A stretch of DNA of 64,000 nt from Bolinopsis microptera. Taxonomy: Eukaryota > Ctenophora > Tentaculata > Lobata > Bolinopsidae. The stretch spans positions 3,243,375 to 3,307,374 of the forward strand of contig NC_087072.1 of assembly GCF_026151205.1 (NCBI RefSeq), written 5' to 3'. Positions 56,401 to 64,000 of the stretch are shown piece by piece. The position numbers were made by a program, and so were the translations under genes. The notes below the pieces were generated by a model. It made no database searches, was not told the DNA's origin, and saw only the letters and a list, made by a program, of their open reading frames with translations. Within the stretch, counting starts at the first letter, position 1, and each line of letters begins with the position of its first letter.

Positions 56401-57561
56401 AATTCTAGACAAATAGGTTGAATAGTTTCTCTGCCGTTTATATGCCATCCATAATGAGTCACATTTATTACAGTGTATAAGACCATTTGGATGTATACGT
56501 CTGTTCTTGTTGTGTGTTAAAAATTTACGGTAAAGTTTCCCTTTCAATTTCTTACTTTCTAAAAATTCTGGAGATGGCTTATGGATGTAATCACTATGGC
56601 ACTTAATTTGTTTAATTGGACAGAAGTGATCATAGTAGTGATCAATATGTTCGTTTAAACCATCAACTGCATCATTCAGACTAGTTGAATCTATTATTGG
56701 TCTATAATCACAAGTTTCCAAAAATTCTTTAAGAGCAGTAACATTCATTTTGCTGTGATCTCTTATTAGTAACTTCTTGAATTTTGAGGCCTTATGCACA
56801 TTGAAATCGACAATGAACTTTACGACCTGATGATCTCCTATACAATCATCAAGGACTTTGCAGTCAAGAAACTTGGAGTAAGTGTTTGTTATGACAACAT
56901 CGATTGTGGTCTTTGTGATTCTGTTTCCTAGTTTAGCAATGCGGGTAATATCCTGAACTACCTGTACCATTCCAAACATTTTCATTGTAATGTCTAATTT
57001 CTTATAGTTCATACTGCTGATGTTGTTTTGGTCTACATTTACATCACCCAGCCAAATAACATTCTTACTTCCTATACTCATCATGCAGTCTGTCATATAA
57101 TCTAAAAATTTGTCAAGAGGACTAAACAACTCAGATCTGTAGAAATAGCAGATGAAAATATTGCAATCTGTAAGATGGATCCAAATAGCCTCGATTTGGT
57201 CATATTGCAAAACTAAGTTTAGTTGAATCATTTTAAACTTTATGTGCTCACTGATGAGAATGCCACATCCCCCATGACCATTGTCGTTAGGACGGTCTTT
57301 GCGGATAAAAGTAAAATTCTTGGGTAGGTTTAGACTGGCTGAGTCAATATCCGACTTAAGATTTGTTTCATTCAGGCATAAAACATCTAATTTCTCTTTC
57401 CAGATTAGATCTTGGATTTCAAGACATTTTGGCATACCTGTTAGTCCTCCCTGCATGTTGCAATGTCCCACTGCAAGCTTTTTGGCATGGTATGAAACTG
57501 TGATTTTACTAATGCACGGGTTAATGCAAGAACTGCTGTGAGAGCATGAAAATTTTTCCAA
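53454..57561 (-). pseudogene. LINE ORF2 (endonuclease and RT), split and decayed
   Basis: Minus strand. 57561-56191 encodes the endonuclease (VGHCNMQGGL, LCLNETNLKSD, WLGDVNVDQNN, CIGDHQVVKF). A TAA at 56193-56191 interrupts an otherwise continuous frame; the RT resumes at 56145 (TPIHKDGD, NPSNYRPISILPILGKC, EHQYGFRKDHSTT). A frameshift near 55685 leads to 55606-55380 (SGVPQGSILGPILF, YLFADDGALYFDN). There another LINE is inserted; the RT then continues from about 54310 to 53454 (WLQANKLSLNNEKTK, HKYLGLIVDSRLTF, LGTKAWNILPKSLR). A (TAAA) tract at 52836-52858 may be its 3' tail. No ORF1 was recognised. Confidence 0.85.
54310..55375 (-). mobile_element. LINE 3' fragment inserted into another LINE
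   Basis: Starts in IAKRSFALENTKPIFNTEKI near 55375 and codes, to 54918, for a LINE C-terminus (IMSIHNLYIQH, ELFKILKLHQPISL, GTTIWNSLIDKIF). A 3' UTR of about 600 bases follows and ends at 54310 with AGTAAAACAAAGTATTTT twice. It separates the FADD motif of the host LINE from its next segment (SRGNYGNIKQEL). Confidence 0.75.
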
Positions 57562-57699
57562 TTTATGCTGCTATAAACTTGTCAGTAAGACTTGTCAGTA
57601 AGACTTTCTATACACTTAACAACGTTTCCTTGATCAGACCTAGCCATCCCCTAAATGATTTTAGCCACCTTTAGTAGTTAATGTCCTTGTATTGTAAAA

Positions 57700-58410
57700 A
57701 ATGAGGTTAACCAAGACTTCCTGTAAACACTTACTACTTAAAAGTAGGAAAAAATTGGTTGTTAACCTCGCTTTAGACCATATAACACTGGGATTAGTTT
57801 ATTAATATCTTATTATATATGTAGTAAAACATTTGCACAGTGTAACGATTAAGTTTTTGAGGTTAACATGTATTTGACTGGTCAGATATTCCAAAAATGA
57901 GAGGTTAATCTCATTTTTTAGCCATTTACGGATAAAATCTTCTACTAAAATGTGGTCAGTTCAAATCACCTTTGTCGCGTGATTATAGTTGTAGGCATTG
58001 TGATACCAATAGATACCTCACTGCGATATTGTGGTACATTACATAAGTAAGAATCGTATGTATATTCCCTACAGTACCAACATGTGATGGTTAACCTCAT
58101 TTTTTCATTTTTCCAAGATAAAAGAAAGTCAATCAACACGTCATCTATTTAGAAATGTGTATACCGTAAACTAACGATGAAAATAATAGCTCTATCATTT
58201 GATCTATTCTCGCTATAACTAAAAAAAGAGGTTAACCTCATTTAATCACGTTTGGAAATTACTTTTTCTGATAATTATGAACCTAAAATTTAGAGTTAAC
58301 ATTTGCTGACCGAAATTTAAAAAAGATTATGGAGTGTAATAAAATATTAACCTCAATTTTATTAACCTCAATGTTGTATAGTCAATTTTGTGAAAATCGG
58401 TCAACCTCAA
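57700..58410. repeat. Cluster of GAGGTTAACC motifs
   Basis: GAGGTTAAC, GGTTAACCTC or close variants at about 57704, 57762, 57860, 57903, 58089, 58232, 58345, 58361 and 58400, in both orientations, inside an otherwise AT-rich stretch without coding potential. The same motif appears near the opposite end of the 6.3-kb element. Confidence 0.65.
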
Positions 58411-59114
58411 TTATTAAAAAAAGTTGAGCAGCTACAAATATGTGAATAGCAGCAATGTTTTTGTCATTAAAAATTATATTGATTTAGAAAATAATATTTT
58501 GGTCGATGTTTTTGACCCCTTACCCCCCCCCCCCCCCCCCTCTGGCCTTAAAAGATTAAATAGATAAAACTTAAATGTCTTCCAAATCGTATTATCTTCA
58601 AAATCACTAACGAACTTCATTTGTGTCTTAACATCCCCCTCCAGTGCCTTTGAAGTGTGATCACTGTCCAATTCTTTACATCATCAAGTTCCCTTTTTAA
58701 AACAGTAGTATCTAAAACAGATAGTAAGGGGAAAAGTGGTCGATTTAAGGGTTCCGTTGGATTTGAATGTTCACAAGGATTTTTCAACGGAATATGGTAG
58801 TTAGGACCCCTACGAACATAATTAGACTTGTTGCCAATTTTGTATCTCAACAGAAACACCACTTTTACCACTTTTTACCACCTTTGTACCACTTTTCTGG
58901 TTTGCCAAATATCTTTAGTTGTGAACGTCGTAGAAGGCTGAAAATTAACCTAGAATGTTTATCTTATCAAGGAGTAAAACTTTTGTATCCAAAATTTTTA
59001 CATTGGACAATCAGCTAATTGGATAATTACCAATTAGTTAATCACCAAAAAAAGTGAAAATTTTTTATTGGCTCAAAATGATTGAAATCGTTTGAAACAC
59101 GGAGAAATGTAGTT

Positions 59115-62100
59115 TTTAGAAAAACTTCAAAAATTTTTGACTTAAAAATTTTTTTCGAGACTTCAAAAAAAAGTTTGAAAATTTGAAAATATTTTTTCCG
59201 CCAAAAGTGATCGAATTGCATGAAACGTGGATAAAAATGCCTTGCAGAAAAACTTCGAAGATTTTTAGATTGAGGAATACTAAAATCATCAATATTTGAA
59301 ACTGGAGTTCAGTAAATCTCGACATATTTTAGTAATTAGGAATAGCTTAGCGGAAAGGGCTGGACCTGAAAAAGGTTAACCACACAATATTAGAGTTTCA
59401 TAACTAATTACAATACAGCTTTATCAAATTCCACATAAAGAAGCAGCACAAAAGGACCATTTAAGATCGAACCGATTTTACCTGCTGTTCTATCATTTTA
59501 TTGATTTCAATGATCAAAACCTCTGTCAATCTTGCCAATCTATACCGGGTATCTGAATGTACCGGACCTCTTATTTACCTCTATAATTAGACCCAGTTGT
59601 GCAAGAAATGCGATTTCTCACAGGGGTTTCTTTAAACTGTGCACTTTTTGTCACTCTCGCAACTCGCAAGAGGCCTGGTATTATAGGGGGTATAGGAAGC
59701 GAGTGTAAATATACCTTCCATCATCCATTGTGGCTTTTTTGTATTGTGAATGCGCATGCCGCTTCGTTTGCTATGCCATATACCTCGAATAACCCCCATA
59801 TGTCATTGCCAGGGTCGGGATAGAGCTGGAGATAGCATTGAAAAGTTGCTAGAAATAGCTAGACTTAGAGTGAACTGATGGAAGCTGGGTGGTGCTAAAA
59901 TGGAGGTAGCAGAACGTACTACATGATGAAAACAGGAAAACTAAGGCTGGTTGAGACCTAAAAAGATGTGAATCTGTCCTGATAGATCCAGTGAAGAGCG
60001 AGTAGCGAAGAGTTTGATCACCAACCTAAAGCTCTAAAGAAGAAGAGGGCTAAAGAGACTCACTTTGATCAATAAATCCGGTACGGCAAGGTCTGTAGCC
60101 TTGATAAGAAGATACCATGACGTAATTCATGCGGAAAAGTCGATTTATATAAAGGGTTTCGTTGGATCTAAAAAGGGTGGGTCAGTCTCTCTGTTTTCAT
60201 CAGATTCTGATGAAATGCTGTTAAGCTCAGGACGGTGATCTTAATAGGTCGGATAGCTGTATCTGGTTGCTTCCAGCCCACCCTTGTCGCTTGAAAATAA
60301 GTTCTCACCCCACCTCTTCCAAAAATGCAGTTACCAGAGCAGGAAACTCTTCTTCCTCCTCTTCTTTCAACACAAACACAATCAGGTTCCAGCTACTCTC
60401 CTCCTCTGCATCCACAATCTTATCTCCTTCTTCGGAGTTTTACTGTTGCAGACTGTATCACTTGCACTGTTCTTTTGCAGTACTCCTGCACTGTAGCTCT
60501 GTGTCCCTGACTACACCGTGGTTTACACTGCCCCTCAACTGCAATCTTTAGTAACTTTAGTTCCGGCACTCTTTGGCCATTAAAATAACCAACTCCAATG
60601 AAACCCCGTGTAGCTACGTTCTGCTACATCCATGCTAGCACCACCCAGCTACCACCAGTTTACTCTAAATCTAGCGTTTTCTAGCAACTTTTCAATGCTA
60701 TCTCCAGCTCTATCCCGACCCTGGCAATGACATATGGGGGTTATTCGAGGTATATGGCATAGCAAACGAAGCGGCATGCGCATTCACAATACAAAAAAGC
60801 CACAATGGATGATGGAAGGTATATTTACACTCGCTTCCTATAGATGTGGATACTGGCGGGGAGGTGATAATTTTTTGTTTACATTAATAGTGAGCACATG
60901 TTAAGCAGGCTGAGGAGGTGATAATTGTTTGTTTACATTTTAGGTCGAGCACATGTTAAGCAGGCTGAGGAGGTGATACATATTTTGTATTATAGAAGGT
61001 TTGTAACACTTGTAACGCCTTCTTGTTACCCCCCTTTGAGGACCCCGAATTATTTTCTGAACGAAAGCTCAAAAATAACCGAGAAATCGACCTTCTTATT
61101 AACTCATTTTGATGACTGTTTCTGACCTAAAATTGCACGAAAAATCGATTTAGCTAGGTTTCAGAACCTATAAACACTTCCTTATCCCTCAAAATTGATG
61201 TTTTATAGTTAATACGACCAACAAGCAACATATATTTTGATCCTTCGGTTCTACTCATGACCTAGACAGTTAAGCTAAACCCGACAGATTGAGGCAATCC
61301 TCACCTTAACTGATCAAACTGGTACTAACACAATTTTCAGATATAAATGCTCTTTGCGATACGTTTATTGCAGCTTTGCAACTTGAGTGAAGACCAGAGT
61401 ACGAAAACACACAGCAGGTAAGCAACTCACTTTTGGTGACTGTTCCTCACGAACATTCTGATCCTGTAACATATGAACAGGGAGATCGTCTCCTTAACAA
61501 ATCGAACAGGTACTATCACAATTTCCAGAGCACAGCATGATAACAAAGTCAAAAGAAACACAATGAAGGTAGGTTACCAACATGAACACCACAATATAAC
61601 AATCATACTGACAACTGAATTAAATGTATTCTGACGACGGGCAGCCCTGATGTGCTCCGTGGTCCTCAACGAGCGACCACTTGTAATAGAGGTGTTATGT
61701 CATGTGACACCGATCCGTCCAATCACAAACAGGAAAAGTGAGCAGATCGATATCGTGTGTTTACTTTCCTTATCTTTATTTGACCCTCTGTTCACATTGT
61801 TATCTCTACCACATCTTGACTCGGCAAGGTCCGCGTGCAATATCTGCACCGCGGTAAACACGCCATGATTACGTCATGAACTTGAAATAGTGTGATTGTT
61901 GTACACTTATATAACCGTGCCCATCGCCCACGTATATTACAAACTGTTGGGGGGGGGGGGGGGTGGGGGCGGGGGATGGGGTTTAAGATAAACAACCGAT
62001 CTTGATAGTGTGTTGGTCGCTCCTCCAACTGACTGTGATGCTAACCGTCCAGTCATGAACGGAACATTAACATTCTTTAGTTATAGCATGTTTCGGTTTC

Positions 62101-64000
62101 ATTGTTCAATTGCGGAGATTAGTATTATTAAAAACATTTACTCTAATATGAGACATACTATAACTAAAAAATTATGTTATTAAAAAATACTAAAAAATTA
62201 TGTTATTATTCTGTTCCTGACTGGACGATAAGCATCACAGTCAGTTGGAGGAGCGACCAACACACTATCAAGATCGGTTGTTTATCTTAAACCCCATCCC
62301 CGCCCCCACCCCCCCAACAGTTTGTAATGTACGTGGGCGATGGGCACGGTTATATAAGTGTACAACAATAACACTATTTCAAGTTCATGACGTAATCATG
62401 GCGTGTTTACCGCGGTGCAGATATTGCACGCGGACCTTGCCGAGTCAAGATGTGGTAGAGATAACAATGTGAACAGAGGGTCAAATAAAGATAAGGAAAG
62501 TAAACACACGATATCGATCTGCTCACTTTTCCTGTTTGTGATTGGACGGATCGGTGTCACATGACATAACACCTCTATTACAAGTGGTCGCTCGTTGAGG
62601 ACCACGGAGCACATCAGGGCTGCCCGTCGTCAGAATACATTTAATTCAGTTGTCAGTATGATTGTTATATTGTGGTGTTCATGTTGGTAACCTACCTTCA
62701 TTGTGTTTCTTTTGACTTTGTTATCATGCTGTGCTCTGGAAATTGTGATAGTACCTGTTCGATTTGTTAAGGAGACGATCTCCCTGTTCATATGTTACAG
62801 GATCAGAATGTTCGTGAGGAACAGTCACCAAAAGTGAGTTGCTTACCTGCTGTGTGTTTTCGTACTCTGGTCTTCACTCAAGTTGCAAAGCTGCAATAAA
62901 CGTATCGCAAAGAACATATATATCTGAAAATTGTGTTAGTACCAGTTTGATCAGTTAAGGTGAGGATTGCCTCAATCTGTCGGGTTCAGCTTAACTGTCT
63001 AGGTCATGAGTAGAACCGAAGGATCAAAATATGTGTTGCTTGTTGGTCGTATTAACTATAAAACATCAATTTTGAGGGATAAGGAAGTGTTTATAGGTTC
63101 TGAAACCTAGCTAAATCGATTTTTCGTGCAATTTTAGGTCAGAAACAGTCATCAAAATGAGTTAATAAGAAGGTCGATTTCTCGGTTATTTTTGAGCTTT
63201 CGTTCAGAAAATAATTCGGGGTCCTCAAAGGGGGCAACAAGAAGGCGTTACAAGTGTTACAAACCTTCTATAATACAAGATATGTATCACCTCCTCAGCC
63301 TGCTTAACATGTGCTCGACCTAAAATGTAAACAAACAATTATCACCTCCTCAGCCTGCTTAACATGTGCTCACTATTAATGTAAACAAACAATTATCACC
63401 TCCCCGCCAGTATCCACATCTATACCCCCTATAATACCAGGCCTCTTGCGAGTTGCGAGAGTGACAAAAAGTGCACAGTTTAAAGAAACCCCTGTGAGAA
63501 ATCGCATTTCTTGCACAACTGGGTCTAATTATAGAGGTAAATAAGAGGTCCGGTACATTCAGATACCCGGTATAGATTGGCAAGATTGACAGAGGTTTTG
63601 ATCATTGAAATCAATAAAATGATAGAACAGCAGGTAAAATCGGTTCGATCTTAAATGGTCCTTTTGTGCTGCTTCTTTATGTGGAATTTGATAAAGCTGT
63701 ATTGTAATTAGTTATGAAACTCTAATATTGTGTGGTTAACCTTTTTCAGGTCCAGCCCTTTCCGCTAAGCTATTCCTAATTACTAAAATATGTCGAAATT
63801 TACTGAACTCCAACTTCAAATATTGATGATTTTAGTATTCCCCAATCTAAAAATCTTCGAAGTTTTTCTGCAAAGCATTTTTATCCACGTTTCATGCAAT
63901 TCGATCACTTTTGGCGGAAAAAATATTTTCAAATTTTCAAACTTTTTTTTGAAGTCTCGAAAAAAATTTTTAAGTCAAAAATTTTTGAAGTTTTTCTAAA
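59115..64000. repeat. Large palindrome running off the right edge
   Basis: The left arm 59115 to about 62065 matches, in reverse complement, the right arm from about 62210 to 64000, apart from an insertion at 59695-60838 in the left arm. Matching landmarks: 61650-61868 with 62396-62614, a poly-G/poly-C tract at 61947-61980 with 62289-62316, direct repeats with GCACATGTTAAGCAGGCTGA at 60890-60975 and 63285-63372, and 59116-59325 with 63790-63999. Identity is high with scattered substitutions. The central loop of about 145 bases has an inner, weaker inverted repeat (AGTTATAGCATG/CATACTATAACT). The right arm continues beyond the window, so the left limit is unknown. No protein domain was recognised. 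Confidence 0.9.
59695..60838. mobile_element. TIR element inserted in one palindrome arm only
   Basis: Inverted repeats of about 240 bp (GGAAGCGAGTGTAAATATAC at the left, GTATATTTACACTCGCTTCC at the right; ATGGCATAGCAAACGAAGCG inside). TATA flanks both ends (59691-59694 and 60839-60842). The other palindrome arm shows the empty site GGGGG-TATA-GATGTGG (read in reverse complement at 63417-63429). Depending on where the duplication is placed, the target is TA or TATA. No transposase is readable in the 650-base interior. Confidence 0.88.

Larger units (their letters stand above)
52254..58547. mobile_element. Possible 6.3-kb TTAA-bounded element with nested LINEs
   Basis: The left end TTAA-GGCCAGAGGTGGGGGG (TTAA at 52250-52253) and right end CCCCCCTCTGGCC-TTAA (TTAA at 58548-58551) are inverted over about 20 bases, then diverge. 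Inside both ends GAGGTTAACC/GGTTAACCTC recurs: three times within 52390-52625 and about eight times within 57700-58410. Most of the interior is a broken LINE. No transposase was read. The TIR is short and includes a homopolymer, so chance pairing of two insertions is not excluded. Confidence 0.5.

Noticed and set aside
60267-60551. Three overlapping plus-strand frames of 60-94 codons
   Set aside because: They overlap in all three frames within a low-complexity CTCC-rich stretch inside a TIR element; none has coding features.
61650-62614. Mirror-image frames in the large palindrome (72 codons each)
   Set aside because: The two are the same sequence in opposite arms; neither has a domain, signal or supporting context.

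Overview
This window looks like nuclear DNA from an animal: AT-rich, intron-bearing genes with GT-AG splice sites, and a very dense load of retrotransposons and inverted-repeat elements. The protein families fit a metazoan: a ferroportin-type iron exporter, the O-mannosyltransferase TMEM260, an Ost-alpha/TMEM184-type membrane protein, and a receptor with Ig and ephrin-receptor-like Cys repeats. The retroelement mix (CR1-like LINEs with PHD and esterase domains, Penelope-like elements with GIY-YIG) is common in cnidarians and other early-branching or marine invertebrates. I cannot name the species.

Layout. 1-13.3 kb is gene-rich: one Ost-alpha-like exon (minus) at the left edge, then a HEAT-repeat gene (plus) whose seven visible exons run from 1.4 to 13.3 kb. 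Intron 4 of that gene holds a complete Ig/GCC-repeat receptor gene on the opposite strand, and intron 6 holds an apparently single-exon ferroportin-like gene on the same strand. 13.4-21.6 kb has no gene I can support: it is a mosaic of terminal-inverted-repeat (TIR) elements, tandem repeats and microsatellites. 21.9-34.6 kb is a TMEM260 gene (minus, 12 exons found), whose introns are filled with mobile DNA, most strikingly a 3.8-kb palindromic Penelope-like element with a hammerhead-ribozyme motif in each arm, and a TTAA-flanked fold-back element lying almost against a 5' splice site. 35.3-38.5 kb holds a clean hAT-type MITE and two LINE remnants. 38.8-44.3 kb is a nearly complete LINE: its ORF1 carries a PHD finger, an AlkB-like 2-oxoglutarate/Fe(II) dioxygenase domain and an SGNH esterase domain but has four frame changes; its ORF2 (zinc finger, endonuclease, reverse transcriptase) is uninterrupted. 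44.3-52.2 kb is mostly repeats, LINE fragments and one tRNA-derived SINE. 52.25-58.55 kb is a possible TTAA-bounded element containing a broken LINE that is itself split by another LINE. 59.1-64.0 kb is a large palindrome running off the right edge, with a TIR element inserted in one arm only.

Best candidates for something undescribed: the LINE ORF1 with an AlkB-like domain, the ribozyme-bearing Penelope palindrome, the nested-gene arrangement around a ferroportin that has lost several metal- and ligand-binding residues, and the many fold-back elements whose ends carry tandem or repeated short motifs.
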